A stretch of DNA of 39,648 nt from an uncultured Ruminococcus sp. Lineage in GTDB: Bacteria; Bacillota; Clostridia; Oscillospirales; Ruminococcaceae. The translations under genes were made by a program, and so were the position numbers. The notes under the pieces were generated by a model. The model saw nothing but the letters and a program-made list of their open reading frames with translations, was not told the origin of the DNA and did not search any database. Location of the stretch: NCBI GenBank assembly GCA_900545125.1, contig UQXS01000002.1:1-39648 (forward strand). Reading direction: 5' to 3'. Positions 24,216 through 33,556 of this stretch are shown one piece after another (the first letter of the stretch is position 1; each line of letters begins with the position of its first letter).

Positions 24216-24228
24216 GTCGGGAGGTACT

Positions 24229-25341
24229 ATGGAACATATCGACTTTATGAGAAAAGCTCTTTCTCTTGCAGAAAAAGGAATGGGCTTCGTTTCGCCTAAT
24301 CCTATGGTAGGCGCTGTTATTGTGAAAAACGGCAGGATCATCGGTTCAGGCTGGCATATGAAATACGGCGGACTTCACGCAGAACGGAACGCTTTTGCAC
24401 AGTGCGATCTACAGAATATTGACTGCACAGGTGCTGATCTGTATGTCACTCTTGAACCGTGCTGTCACTACGGAAAAACACCGCCGTGTACCGAAGCGAT
24501 CATTGAACACGGAATCAGACGTGTATTTATCGGTTCACCCGACCCCAATCCGCTTGTTGCCAGAAAGGGAGTCAAAATTCTGCGTGAACACGGGATAGAA
24601 GTTACAGAAGGCATACTCAGAGATGAATGTGATGCATTGAACAGAATTTTTTTCCATTATATCACTACGGGACTTCCGTATGTGACCATGAAATATGCAA
24701 TGACGCTTGACGGAAAAATCGCCTGTTATACCGGAGAATCAAAGTGGATAACCGGAACTGAAGCACGCCGTGATGTTCAGGTTCAGCGGCTTCATCACTC
24801 CGCAATAATGGTTGGAGTTGGAACTGTCCTCAGCGATGACCCCATGCTGAACTGCCGTCTGGAAAACGGCAGAGATCCTATACGAATAATATGTGATTCC
24901 TCCCTCAGAACACCGATTCAAAGCAATATAGTCAGAACTGCCAAAGATATTCCGACTGTCATTGCCACAATTTCTGCCGACAGTGAACGAATATATGAAT
25001 ACGAATCACATGGCTGCCGCATTATAAAAACATCAGAGAAAAACGGGAAAGTCGATCTCCGTGAACTTATGACGATTCTTGGACGTGAAAAGATCGACAG
25101 TGTTCTCCTTGAAGGCGGAGCAGAGCTAAACTGGTCAGCCCTTGAATCCGGTATTGTCAGCGGAGTGCTTGCCTATATCTCGCCTAAGATATTTGGCGGA
25201 ACAAACGCTAAATCCCCCGTAGGCGGTGCAGGAGTACCGCATCCGGATAACGCCTTTATGCCGGAAATCATCAGTGTAACACGGCTCGGAGAAGATCTCC
25301 TGATAGAAAGCAGGGTGAAAAATGTTTACAGGAATAGTTGA
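24229..25341 (+). CDS. ribD: Riboflavin biosynthesis deaminase/reductase RibD
   Basis: Bifunctional enzyme of 370 residues for the second and third steps of riboflavin synthesis. The N-terminal deaminase has the zinc site HAE (His50) and PCCHYGKTPPC (Cys78 and Cys87); the C-terminal reductase begins with YVTMKYAMTLDGKIA and includes SVLLEGGAELNWS. The start is the ATG at 24229, six bases behind GGGAGG; a TTG at 24214 would sit in the terminator. The end overlaps ribE by 20 bases. First gene behind the FMN riboswitch. Confidence 0.96.
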   Translation: MEHIDFMRKALSLAEKGMGFVSPNPMVGAVIVKNGRIIGSGWHMKYGGLHAERNAFAQCDLQNIDCTGADLYVTLEPCCHYGKTPPCTEAIIEHGIRRVFIGSPDPNPLVARKGVKILREHGIEVTEGILRDECDALNRIFFHYITTGLPYVTMKYAMTLDGKIACYTGESKWITGTEARRDVQVQRLHHSAIMVGVGTVLSDDPMLNCRLENGRDPIRIICDSSLRTPIQSNIVRTAKDIPTVIATISADSERIYEYESHGCRIIKTSEKNGKVDLRELMTILGREKIDSVLLEGGAELNWSALESGIVSGVLAYISPKIFGGTNAKSPVGGAGVPHPDNAFMPEIISVTRLGEDLLIESRVKNVYRNS

Positions 25342-25969
25342 GGAAACCGGCTGTGTAAAGTCGATTCAGCATGGTACGGCATCGTCTTTTATTGAGATAA
25401 AAGCGGAAAAAGTAATTTCCGGCACAAATATCGGCGACAGTATCGCTGTAAACGGAGTCTGCCTGACAGTGACAGATCTTACAAATGATTCTTTTCGTGC
25501 CGATGTTATGAACGAAACTTTAAACCGCTCATCTCTCGGAAGTCTCAGAGCGGGCAGCCCTGTCAATCTTGAACGTGCAATGGCGGCGGACGGACGATTT
25601 GGAGGTCACATTGTTTCGGGACATATCGACGGCACGGGAACGATCTCCGATATAAAAAAGGACGGTATAGCTGTCTGGTACACGATCTGCGCAGAAGCCG
25701 GAATCATGCGGTATATCGTTGAAAAAGGCTCTGTAGCAGTTGACGGTATAAGTCTGACAGTAGCCGCTGTTTCGGATTCCGGCTTTAAGGTATCACTTAT
25801 TCCGCATACCGCTGCACAGACAGTTTTGGGATCCAAGAAAAACGGTGACACAGTGAATCTGGAAAACGACATTATCGGGAAATATGTGGAAAAGTTAATG
25901 AATTCAAAATCTGAAAAAATTCCGGAAAGCCGGATAACTATGGATTTTCTGGCACAAAACGGATATTAA
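25322..25969 (+). CDS. ribE: Riboflavin synthase alpha chain RibE
   Basis: Converts two molecules of dimethyl-ribityllumazine into riboflavin and the pyrimidine diamine. The 215 residues show the two internal lumazine-binding repeats: MFTGIVEETGCV at the start with VNGVCLTV, and VDGISLTVAA in the second half. GGHIVSGHIDGTG bridges them. This is the normal length for the enzyme. AGGGTG before the ATG serves as the ribosome site inside the ribD end. Called ribC or ribE depending on the species. Confidence 0.96.
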   Translation: MFTGIVEETGCVKSIQHGTASSFIEIKAEKVISGTNIGDSIAVNGVCLTVTDLTNDSFRADVMNETLNRSSLGSLRAGSPVNLERAMAADGRFGGHIVSGHIDGTGTISDIKKDGIAVWYTICAEAGIMRYIVEKGSVAVDGISLTVAAVSDSGFKVSLIPHTAAQTVLGSKKNGDTVNLENDIIGKYVEKLMNSKSEKIPESRITMDFLAQNGY

Positions 25970-25981
25970 AGGAGGAATTTT

Positions 25982-27181
25982 ATGTTTCAGTACAACACTG
26001 TTGAGGAAGCTCTTGAGGCTCTCCGCAGCGGGGAAATAATACTCGTTACCGACAATGAGGAAAGAGAAAATGAGGGCGATATGATTTGTGCCGCTCAGTT
26101 TGCAACAACGGAAAATGTCAATTTTATGGCAATGCACGCCAAGGGACTTATCTGTATGCCAATGAGTATAGATCTTTGCCGCCGTCTGCATCTGCCGCAA
26201 ATGGTGGATTTCAACACGGATAATCATTCTACGGCTTTCACTGTCTCGATAGATCACGTAAAAACAACAACGGGAATTTCCGCCGAAGAGCGTGGTTTTA
26301 CCGCAAGAATGGCTGTTTCAGCAGATACAAAACCCGAAGATTTCCGACGTCCCGGTCATATGTTTCCGCTGACTGCAAAAAAGAACGGTGTCCTCGAACG
26401 TGAGGGGCATACCGAAGCTACGGTTGATCTTATGCGCCTTGCCGGTCTCGAAGAATGCGGTCTCTGCTGTGAGATAATGCGTGATGACGGCACCATGATG
26501 CGTTCCGCAGAACTTCAGGAAAAAGCCGCCGAATGGGGAATGAAATTCATAACCATTCAGGCTTTGAAAGATTACCGGAAATGCCATGACATCCTTGTCA
26601 AGCGTGTGGCAGATACAAAACTCCCGACAAAATACGGAAATTTCCGTGCTATAGGATATGTGAACCAGCTTAACGGCGAACATCATGTGGCTCTGGTCAA
26701 GGGAGATATCGGCAACGGTGAGGATATCCTCTGCCGTGTTCATTCAGAGTGTCTTACCGGGGACGCCTTTGGCTCTCTGAAATGCGACTGCGGTCAACAG
26801 TTCGCATCGGCTATGAACAGCATTGAAAAAGAGGGACGTGGAATTCTCCTTTATATGCGTCAGGAGGGACGAGGTATCGGTCTTATAAACAAGCTCCGTG
26901 CCTATGAACTTCAGGACAAGGGCATGGATACTCTCGAAGCTAATCTTGCGCTGGGATTTCCCGGAGATATGAGGGAATACTACATCGGTGCGCAGATACT
27001 GCGTGATCTCGGCTGCAAAACGCTCCGGCTTCTGACAAATAATCCCGATAAGGTATATGGTCTCAGCGGTTTCGGTATTGAAATAAAGGAGCGTGTTCCT
27101 ATCCAGATGGATGCAACGGCTCACGATCTCTTTTATCTTAAAACAAAGCGTGATAAAATGGGACATATTCTCAATTATTAA
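25982..27181 (+). CDS. ribBA: Fused DHBP synthase / GTP cyclohydrolase II RibBA
   Basis: Both precursor-forming enzymes in one chain of 399 residues. The N-terminal half (1-200) is dihydroxybutanone phosphate synthase with DNEERENEGDM and PGHMFPL...REGHTEATVDL; the C-terminal half is GTP cyclohydrolase II with the zinc cysteines of RVHSECLTGD...LKCDCGQQ, RQEGRGIGL and LLTNNPDK. All catalytic motifs look intact, so both halves should be active. AAAGGAGG stands eight bases before the ATG. Confidence 0.96.
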   Translation: MFQYNTVEEALEALRSGEIILVTDNEERENEGDMICAAQFATTENVNFMAMHAKGLICMPMSIDLCRRLHLPQMVDFNTDNHSTAFTVSIDHVKTTTGISAEERGFTARMAVSADTKPEDFRRPGHMFPLTAKKNGVLEREGHTEATVDLMRLAGLEECGLCCEIMRDDGTMMRSAELQEKAAEWGMKFITIQALKDYRKCHDILVKRVADTKLPTKYGNFRAIGYVNQLNGEHHVALVKGDIGNGEDILCRVHSECLTGDAFGSLKCDCGQQFASAMNSIEKEGRGILLYMRQEGRGIGLINKLRAYELQDKGMDTLEANLALGFPGDMREYYIGAQILRDLGCKTLRLLTNNPDKVYGLSGFGIEIKERVPIQMDATAHDLFYLKTKRDKMGHILNY

Positions 27182-27203
27182 TTAGTAGAAAGGACAAATA
27201 ATC

Positions 27204-27668
27204 ATGAATATTTTAGAAGGAAACCTTATCAGCAAAGAAGCAAAAATCGGCATTGTAGTGTCAAGATTCAACGAATTTATCACCGGAAAGCTTCTTTCCG
27301 GCGCAGTTGATACTCTGCTCCGTCACGGAGTAAGCGACGAAAACATCAGTGTCGCATGGGTACCGGGAGCATTCGAGATACCTCTTATCTCCAAGAAAAT
27401 GGCTGAAACAGGCAATTACGATGCGGTTATATGCCTCGGAGCAGTAATCAGGGGAAGTACGTCTCACTATGAACTTGTATGCAACGAAGCTGCAAAGGGC
27501 GTTGCACAGGTATCGCTGGAGACAGGAATCCCCGTGCTTTTCGGTATCATCACAACCGAAAATATTGAACAGGCTATTGAGCGTGCAGGTTCTAAGGCAG
27601 GCAATAAAGGCTCTGAGTGCGCCGAGGGAGCTATTGAAATGATAAATCTTTGCAGGCGAATAAAGTAA
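27204..27668 (+). CDS. ribH: 6,7-dimethyl-8-ribityllumazine synthase RibH
   Basis: Condenses the pyrimidine diamine with dihydroxybutanone phosphate; normally a 60-mer shell or pentamer. The 154-residue protein has SRFNEFIT near the N-terminus (20-27), WVPGAFEIP (52-60) and the catalytic His88 in RGSTSHYE, followed by FGIITTEN. All of this is typical. AGAAAGGA precedes the ATG. The next gene starts one base after its stop. Confidence 0.97.
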   Translation: MNILEGNLISKEAKIGIVVSRFNEFITGKLLSGAVDTLLRHGVSDENISVAWVPGAFEIPLISKKMAETGNYDAVICLGAVIRGSTSHYELVCNEAAKGVAQVSLETGIPVLFGIITTENIEQAIERAGSKAGNKGSECAEGAIEMINLCRRIK

Positions 27669-27669
27669 T

Positions 27670-28323
27670 ATGAATCTGATATTCGACTACGACGGAACTA
27701 TCCATAATTCCATGAAAACATATGCTCCGGCATTCCGCAGTACTATTCAATGGCTGGCTGAAAACGGCTATGCAAAGCCAAAGGAATACACTGATTCCGA
27801 AATAAGCTACTGGCTTGGCTTCAATTCGAACGATATGTGGCAGAATTTCATGCCCGGTCTTGATAATGAGATACGTGAATCGGCTCGTATACGTCTCGGT
27901 GAGGATATGGCACGGAGAATAGAAAACGGCGAGGGTGAACTCTTTGACGGCGCAGAAGAAATGCTTCTGCATCTGAAAACAACGGGACACAAGCTCATAT
28001 TTCTCAGCAACTGCCGTATTCATTATATGGAACGGCACAGGAGAGTTTTCGCTCTTGACAGATTCTTTGACAGGTTCTACTGCTGTGAGGAATTCGGATT
28101 TATTCCAAAATACGAGATATTCAGGAAAATTGCGCCCGATAATCCAGGGGGATTCATAGTGATAGGCGATCGTTTCCACGATATCGAAACTGCTGTCAGA
28201 AATGATCTGCTGTCAATAGGATGCAGCTACGGCTACGGTTCGCCGGAAGAGCTTGCCTCCGCCGATATCATAGCTGACAGTCCATTGGAAATAATATCAG
28301 CGGTCGCAAAACTCACCGTATAA
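27670..28323 (+). CDS. HAD-family phosphatase in the riboflavin operon
   Basis: A 217-residue haloacid dehalogenase-type hydrolase. Motif I is DYDGT (Asp6 and Asp8), motif II the Ser of FLSNC near residue 118, motif III a Lys around PKYEIF, and motif IV GDRFHDIE near 165-172; a helical cap lies between motifs I and II. The gene begins one base after ribH and has little ribosome site of its own, so it is coupled to the rib genes. In riboflavin synthesis the 5-phosphate of the ribitylamino-pyrimidine must be removed, a step done in other bacteria by unlinked HAD enzymes; this linkage suggests it here. Function is an inference; the HAD family is clear. Confidence 0.85.
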   Translation: MNLIFDYDGTIHNSMKTYAPAFRSTIQWLAENGYAKPKEYTDSEISYWLGFNSNDMWQNFMPGLDNEIRESARIRLGEDMARRIENGEGELFDGAEEMLLHLKTTGHKLIFLSNCRIHYMERHRRVFALDRFFDRFYCCEEFGFIPKYEIFRKIAPDNPGGFIVIGDRFHDIETAVRNDLLSIGCSYGYGSPEELASADIIADSPLEIISAVAKLTV

Positions 28324-28340
28324 CATGAAGGGAGATAACC

Positions 28341-30014
28341 ATGAAAATCAAAAGGATAATTGCATTTCTGACAGCTTTCACTCTGATATGTTCAGCAAGT
28401 TCCTGCACCCTGCGTGGAACGGGGAACAATTCTGAAACAACAAGCAGATCCGAAAGCCGGAACGAAAGCAGAAATAATAAAAAAAATCACTATAACGACG
28501 ACAATAAAAAGAATAATATTCCTGCCGCTTTCAATCCGATAAAGGATTCCGAAAGGCTTGATACGGTAAGAGATCATGTCGATACACTGCTTCACGATCT
28601 CACTGATGATTCGGATGAGGATACTGTTCAGGAAGATATAGATGCTCTCATTGCTGATTTCGACCAATTATACGAAGAGTATACCTTTCTGACCATTCCG
28701 TATTATCTCGATTTTGACAACGAAGATCTTGAAGCCGATGCCGATGACGCCGCTGAAGATATGTACATTGCCGCCGAACTTATCACATTTGCTTTCTGCA
28801 AGGGATGCAGCAGCGAAAAATATGGTGATATGTTCACTTCGCTTATTTACGATGATGAGGTACTGGAGGCTTACTCAGAGCCGTCTATGGATACAAACAG
28901 GGTTGAGGGATATACCCGTGTGGAAAACTGGCTCAGGGATGAAAAGCTCGACCGTTTTCATGATGCCGCTTACGACGAGGATATGGATGACGATGAGAAA
29001 AATCTCATCTGTGCAGAAATACTGCTTGAGATCCTTAAAGAATATGACACTGAAACGTTTTACAAACAGTATTATCGTGACTACACTCCGGATGATATAA
29101 TGGAACTCTCCGATGTCGTCAAAGAAAAACTTATGCCCGTTTCCGATGATATTATTGAGGGAATTATGAAAATGGACGGCGGAATGGATATTTTAACAGA
29201 ACCAAAAGAATTCGATGATCCGTTTGAAACTATTGCCGAATATGCCGGAAAATTATCACCGGAAATCGGCGATGCAGCACAAAAACTTCTTGACGATGAG
29301 GAGTACTCGATCTCCGACGGCGACGGCAGTTATAATGGTTCTTTCACGACATATCTGCCTGTCAGCCAAAAAGGAGTTATCTATATCACTGACAACAAGG
29401 ATTACTACAGTCTGCTCACGCCCGTTCATGAATTCGGTCACTATTACGCCCAGACATACGACCATATACCGACGTATCTTGCTGCATCGAATCTGGATAT
29501 TGCCGAGATACAGTCGCAGGGATTTGAATGCATTTTCACACGTTTTTATGACGATATATACGAAGATCAGGCAGATGCAATGTTTGCCGCTAAAAGCTAC
29601 GATCTTGTAAATGCCGTTGTTTCCGGATTTGCAGTAGGCGAATTTGAATATACAGTACTTCAGAACGTCAACACGTTCACTCCGGAAGATGTCGTGGAAT
29701 GCTGGGAAGATATTGCAGGCGATTCTCTGCCCGGCGTTGAACTTTACATGGTAAATCATGTTTTTGAATCGCCCGGATATTATATCAGCTATGCTGTTTC
29801 TGCTCTTGCATCCTTCGATATCTGGGAGGACTGCCTCAGCGATCCGGATGAGGCTCTTGAAAAATATGAAAAAATAGCCCGGATATCTTACAACGATATC
29901 AATTATTCATTCCGCTCTGCAATAAAAGAAGCCGGATTCAATGATGTTCTCAACGAAAATTATATCAATGAACTTGCAGAAAAACTCGCTGATTACGCCG
30001 AAGAAATACAATAA
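28341..30014 (+). CDS. Lipoprotein with a zinc-metallopeptidase motif (M3-like)
   Basis: A 557-residue predicted lipoprotein with signal peptide and a lipid-carrying Cys22 after ICSASS. It has a basic/Asn-rich linker, then a very acidic helical region (about 65-190), and at residues 363-367 the zinc motif HEFGH. A second Glu follows in QSQGFE about 25 residues later, and PGYYISYAVSAL further on. The HExGH plus late Glu and Tyr pattern is that of M3-type oligopeptidases as I know them, although the family match is distant. GGGAGA lies eight bases before the ATG. It is 17 bases after the HAD gene and before a strong terminator, so it may be the last gene of the riboswitch-controlled operon. Substrate unknown. 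Confidence 0.7.
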   Translation: MKIKRIIAFLTAFTLICSASSCTLRGTGNNSETTSRSESRNESRNNKKNHYNDDNKKNNIPAAFNPIKDSERLDTVRDHVDTLLHDLTDDSDEDTVQEDIDALIADFDQLYEEYTFLTIPYYLDFDNEDLEADADDAAEDMYIAAELITFAFCKGCSSEKYGDMFTSLIYDDEVLEAYSEPSMDTNRVEGYTRVENWLRDEKLDRFHDAAYDEDMDDDEKNLICAEILLEILKEYDTETFYKQYYRDYTPDDIMELSDVVKEKLMPVSDDIIEGIMKMDGGMDILTEPKEFDDPFETIAEYAGKLSPEIGDAAQKLLDDEEYSISDGDGSYNGSFTTYLPVSQKGVIYITDNKDYYSLLTPVHEFGHYYAQTYDHIPTYLAASNLDIAEIQSQGFECIFTRFYDDIYEDQADAMFAAKSYDLVNAVVSGFAVGEFEYTVLQNVNTFTPEDVVECWEDIAGDSLPGVELYMVNHVFESPGYYISYAVSALASFDIWEDCLSDPDEALEKYEKIARISYNDINYSFRSAIKEAGFNDVLNENYINELAEKLADYAEEIQ

Positions 30015-30020
30015 ACAGAA

Positions 30021-30063
30021 CAGGCAGAAATACACGTACAATGTGTATTTCTGCCTGGTTTTT
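30021..30063 (+). terminator. Strong terminator at the end of the riboflavin operon
   Basis: A perfect 15-base stem, CAGGCAGAAATACAC (30021-30035) against its complement at 30043-30057, with a 7-base loop and TTTTT at 30059-30063. The stem also works on the minus strand for the converging patatin-like gene, although the A run there is short. Confidence 0.9.
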
Positions 30064-30096
30064 AGAGCGTGTTCACATAAAATGAACAAGCTCTAA
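30062..30096. repeat. Repeat copy B: inverted repeat at two gene ends
   Basis: TTAGAGC-G-TGTTCA and TGAACA-A-GCTCTAA face each other around CATAAAA, making a hairpin of 13 pairs with one mismatch. The right arm on the minus strand reads TTAGAGCTTGTTCA and supplies the TAG stop of the patatin-like gene. The left arm continues CATAAAA exactly like copy A at 14480-14500. Confidence 0.65.
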
Positions 30097-30941
30097 TCTG
30101 CGATAAATTTCTTTACCTCTGCAAGATGTTTTAATCCTGCCTTGCGTCCTATACGATAAACTTCACGCAGAACGTCCGGATCATGCTCAATACGTCCAAC
30201 CGGAAGCTTTGTTTCCGGTGCGATCACAAGAGCACGTTTTTCCTGTTCTGCTTTTCTGATATATTTCAGTTCGCTGTTATACATTTTATGCCTGTTTTCC
30301 ATTGTTTTCAGAAGGTCCGGATACTTTCTGTAAACGATTCTAAGTATCGGCATAAGCTTATTTTTTTCTTTTACGTAATCCCTTGGCTGAGTAAGTATAA
30401 CAACATTACGGTCATAGCCGGATTCCTCCATAAACTTCAGGGGCACTGAATCTGATATGCCGCCGTCAAGCATATTAAAGCCGTCTATACTTACTATTCT
30501 TGCTGCCATTGGCATGGATGCGGAAGCTCTCAGCCATTCAAGCTCCCGGCTGTTCATGGTATCACAGCGATGATATACAGGTTTCCCGGTTTCAACATCA
30601 GTACACACGACATAAAATTCCATTGCCGAATTCTCATATGTATCAAAATCGAAAACGTCAAGTTTCTCCGGAATCTCATGATAACAGAAATCTGCACCGA
30701 ACATATCTCCCGTAGTTATCAGCGATCTTATGCTGCAATAACGCTTGTCACGGCAAAATCTTGTGTTATACCGAATCGCTCTGCCCGGTTGATAGGATTT
30801 GTAGTTGCATCCGAAAGCAGCTCCTGCGGACACACCGACAGCGCCGTCAAAAGCAATACCGTTTTCCATAAATACATCGGTTACGCCTGCTGTGAAAAGT
30901 CCACGCATTGCACCGCCTTCAAGAACAAGACCGTATTTCAT
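30093..30941 (-). CDS. Patatin-like phospholipase
   Basis: A 282-residue lipid acyl hydrolase of the patatin/RssA type. LEGGAMRG (8-15) forms the oxyanion loop, the nucleophile is Ser38 in GVSAGA, and the Asp of the dyad is in MLDGGISD. No signal peptide is present, so it acts in the cytoplasm, likely on membrane lipids. The start is the ATG at 30941, with GGAGGGGAG directly before it; longer readings to 30992 have no ribosome site. It is the last gene of the lipoprotein-radA-antiporter-patatin run and follows the antiporter stop by 10 bases. Confidence 0.88.
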   Translation of the reverse strand: MKYGLVLEGGAMRGLFTAGVTDVFMENGIAFDGAVGVSAGAAFGCNYKSYQPGRAIRYNTRFCRDKRYCSIRSLITTGDMFGADFCYHEIPEKLDVFDFDTYENSAMEFYVVCTDVETGKPVYHRCDTMNSRELEWLRASASMPMAARIVSIDGFNMLDGGISDSVPLKFMEESGYDRNVVILTQPRDYVKEKNKLMPILRIVYRKYPDLLKTMENRHKMYNSELKYIRKAEQEKRALVIAPETKLPVGRIEHDPDVLREVYRIGRKAGLKHLAEVKKFIAD

Positions 30942-30951
30942 ACTCCCCTCC

Positions 30952-32151
30952 TCAATTTGCTGAAATCTGTGCCGGTTCATCCTCTTTTTCACCCTTGTAC
31001 AGCAGTTTAAGGAGGATAGGTACTAAAATCGACGAAACTATTATCAGCAGAATTACCGAAGCAAAATATTTCGGATCGAGCATTTCTTCTGAAAGTCCCT
31101 TTTTTGCCACGATAAGTGCAACTTCGCCTCTTGTCATCATGCCGACACCAACTTTAAGACTGCTTTTGAAATCATAATGCAGAAGCTTTGCAGTCAGTCC
31201 GCAGCCAATAATCTTCGTCAGCAAAGCAACCAATACGAAGAATATTGAAAACAAAAGCAGTGACGGAGTAAAACCGCTGAAAGTAGTATTAAGTCCGATG
31301 CTTGCAAAAAATACAGGCCCGAAGATCATGTAAGAATTGATATCTACTTTTCTTGCAATATAATCCGAATCCTTGAGACTGCACAATATGAGTCCGGCAA
31401 CGTATGCTCCCGTGATATCGGCGATTCCGAAAAATTCTTCGGCAGCGAATGCCATGAACATACACAGTGCAAGTCCAAGAATAGGGATTCTGCGCTGATG
31501 AGGATATTTTTTATCAATGTATTTGAAGATATAATATGTCAAAAATCCAAGACAAAAACTGAACGCTATAAAAAGCAGCGTATGAATAACCACGTCTGTA
31601 GGCTTGGATTCAGGATTTTTCAGACCAATTACAAAAGTCAGCACAATTATTCCAATTATGTCATCAATAATTGCGGCGCTTGTTATAAGCGTTCCCGTAG
31701 AACTTTTCAAACGTCCCATTTCTTTAAGTGTCTGCACGGTAATTCCAACAGATGTAGCAGTCATGATAGTACCGATAAATACAGCCCGGTAGAATTCCTC
31801 ACTGCCTGCTGCACTGAATCCGTAAAAACAACTGTATAAAAGCGTACCGCCCACAAGAGGAACAAAAACTCCGGCACAGGCGATAAGCAGAGCCTTCGGG
31901 CCTGTTTTTAGAAGATCTCTCATATTTGTTTCAAGACCTGCACCAAACATCAGCATAACAACGCCTATTTCTGCAAGAAGTGAAAGATAATCGGAATTTC
32001 CTACGATTCCCAGACAGGCAGGCCCGATAATCAATCCTGCTACGATTTCTCCCACCACCTGCGGAGCTTTCAGTTTTTGAGCTGCAAGACCAAAAAATTT
32101 TGAACAAACAATGATTATGGCAAGATCTCTGAAAAAAGCTATTCTGTCCAT
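30952..32151 (-). CDS. CPA2-family cation/proton antiporter
   Basis: A 399-residue membrane protein with about twelve hydrophobic segments. Typical of the Na+(K+)/H+ antiporter family are VVGEIVAGLIIGP near residue 32, the paired aspartates in AAIIDDIIGII, which usually mean electrogenic exchange, and GVGMMTRGEVALIVA near the end. The chain stops after the transmembrane part, so no RCK/TrkA nucleotide domain is attached, unlike in full KefB/KefC. The ion is not readable. It starts 20 bases after radA and has only a weak ribosome site. Confidence 0.88.
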   Translation of the reverse strand: MDRIAFFRDLAIIIVCSKFFGLAAQKLKAPQVVGEIVAGLIIGPACLGIVGNSDYLSLLAEIGVVMLMFGAGLETNMRDLLKTGPKALLIACAGVFVPLVGGTLLYSCFYGFSAAGSEEFYRAVFIGTIMTATSVGITVQTLKEMGRLKSSTGTLITSAAIIDDIIGIIVLTFVIGLKNPESKPTDVVIHTLLFIAFSFCLGFLTYYIFKYIDKKYPHQRRIPILGLALCMFMAFAAEEFFGIADITGAYVAGLILCSLKDSDYIARKVDINSYMIFGPVFFASIGLNTTFSGFTPSLLLFSIFFVLVALLTKIIGCGLTAKLLHYDFKSSLKVGVGMMTRGEVALIVAKKGLSEEMLDPKYFASVILLIIVSSILVPILLKLLYKGEKEDEPAQISAN

Positions 32152-32171
32152 TTTAAAATTAACACTCTTTT

Positions 32172-33542
32172 CTATTTAATATGTGAAAAAGCTTGTTTAA
32201 GGCTTAAAACCGGAACGATTTCAATACCGTAGTCTTTCATGTCCAATACAGACACGGAATGCTTCGGTATTATGCAGGTACTAAAACCCATACGCTCGGC
32301 TTCACGGATACGCTGAGAAATGTGAGATACAGAGCGTATCTCTCCTCCAAGACCTATTTCTCCGAAAGCAATTAAATCCTCTCTGACAGGCTTATCCATT
32401 ATTCCGGAAAAAAGAGCCATAGCCGCCGGAAGATCACCGGCAGGTTCGTCAAGACGGAAACCGCCTACAACATTCAGATAAATATCCATGGAACCGGTAT
32501 AAATTCCAAGCCGCTTTTCCAGAACTGCCAGAATTATACTCAGTCTGTTGAAATCAAATCCGGTTGCCATTCTTCTCGGCGCAGAATAACTGGTTTTTGC
32601 CGCAAGAGTCTGTATTTCAGCAAGAATCGGACGGCTTCCCTCCATAACACAGGCAGTACACGTTCCGGATACGCCATGCGGACGTCCTGCAAGCAGCATC
32701 TGCGAAGGATTTTCAACTTCCCTCAATCCCCTGTCATTCATCTCAAAAACACCTATTTCGTTAGTAGATCCGAAACGATTTTTTATTGCTCTCAGCAGAC
32801 GGTAGCTCTGATGACGCTCCCCCTCAAAATGAAGAACGGCATCAACGATATGTTCCATTACTTTCGGCCCTGCAATCGCTCCGTCCTTATTAACGTGACC
32901 TACTATTATAATAGGTATTTCCTGAGTTTTTGCCGTATGCATAAAAAGATTTGCACATTCCCGCACCTGAGTAAGACTGCCGGGGCTTGACGGTATCCTG
33001 CCGATATTCATGGTCTGGATGGAATCAATTATGACAATATCCGGAGCCGAACCGACAATCGTTGCGGCAATAGCCTCGGCATCTGTTGCCGTCAGGATGT
33101 AGAGATTCTCGGTATCAACACCGAGCCGCTGAGCACGCAGCTTTATCTGCCTTGCGGATTCTTCTCCGGAAACATACAAGATTGAATGATTTTCACCTAA
33201 AAACTGACACACCTGCAACAGCAGCGTGCTCTTGCCGATACCCGGTTCGCCTCCCAAAAGGACAAGAGAACCCTTTACAAGACCTCCGCCAAGTACACGG
33301 TTCAGCTCGGCTGTTCCGGTATCATAACGTATGTCGCTGTCTGAACCGATATTCTCAAGTTCAAGTATTCTGTCTGAAAGATCGGCAATATTCTGCGAAG
33401 AAGAACGCCCGGAAGACGGAAGTATCTCCGGCGCCCCTTCCTCAAAGCTGTTCCATGCTCCGCAGGAAGGGCATTTTCCGTTCCATTTGGAACTTTCAAA
33501 ACCGCACTGATTACAAGTGTATACTATTCGTGATTTTGCCAT
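32172..33542 (-). CDS. radA: DNA repair protein RadA (Sms)
   Basis: A 456-residue RecA-like ATPase that helps branch migration in recombination. The zinc finger at the N-terminus has Cys10, Cys13, Cys24 and Cys27. The Walker A site is GGEPGIGKST (97-106), and the RadA-specific KNRFGSTNEIGVFEM lies near residue 255. The C-terminal Lon-protease-like domain shows DIYLNVVGG and FGEIGLGGEIR. Its usual partners (clpC, disA) are not in this window. It follows the lipoprotein gene by 14 bases. Confidence 0.96.
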   Translation of the reverse strand: MAKSRIVYTCNQCGFESSKWNGKCPSCGAWNSFEEGAPEILPSSGRSSSQNIADLSDRILELENIGSDSDIRYDTGTAELNRVLGGGLVKGSLVLLGGEPGIGKSTLLLQVCQFLGENHSILYVSGEESARQIKLRAQRLGVDTENLYILTATDAEAIAATIVGSAPDIVIIDSIQTMNIGRIPSSPGSLTQVRECANLFMHTAKTQEIPIIIVGHVNKDGAIAGPKVMEHIVDAVLHFEGERHQSYRLLRAIKNRFGSTNEIGVFEMNDRGLREVENPSQMLLAGRPHGVSGTCTACVMEGSRPILAEIQTLAAKTSYSAPRRMATGFDFNRLSIILAVLEKRLGIYTGSMDIYLNVVGGFRLDEPAGDLPAAMALFSGIMDKPVREDLIAFGEIGLGGEIRSVSHISQRIREAERMGFSTCIIPKHSVSVLDMKDYGIEIVPVLSLKQAFSHIK

Positions 33543-33556
33543 ATTTATCTCTCCGG

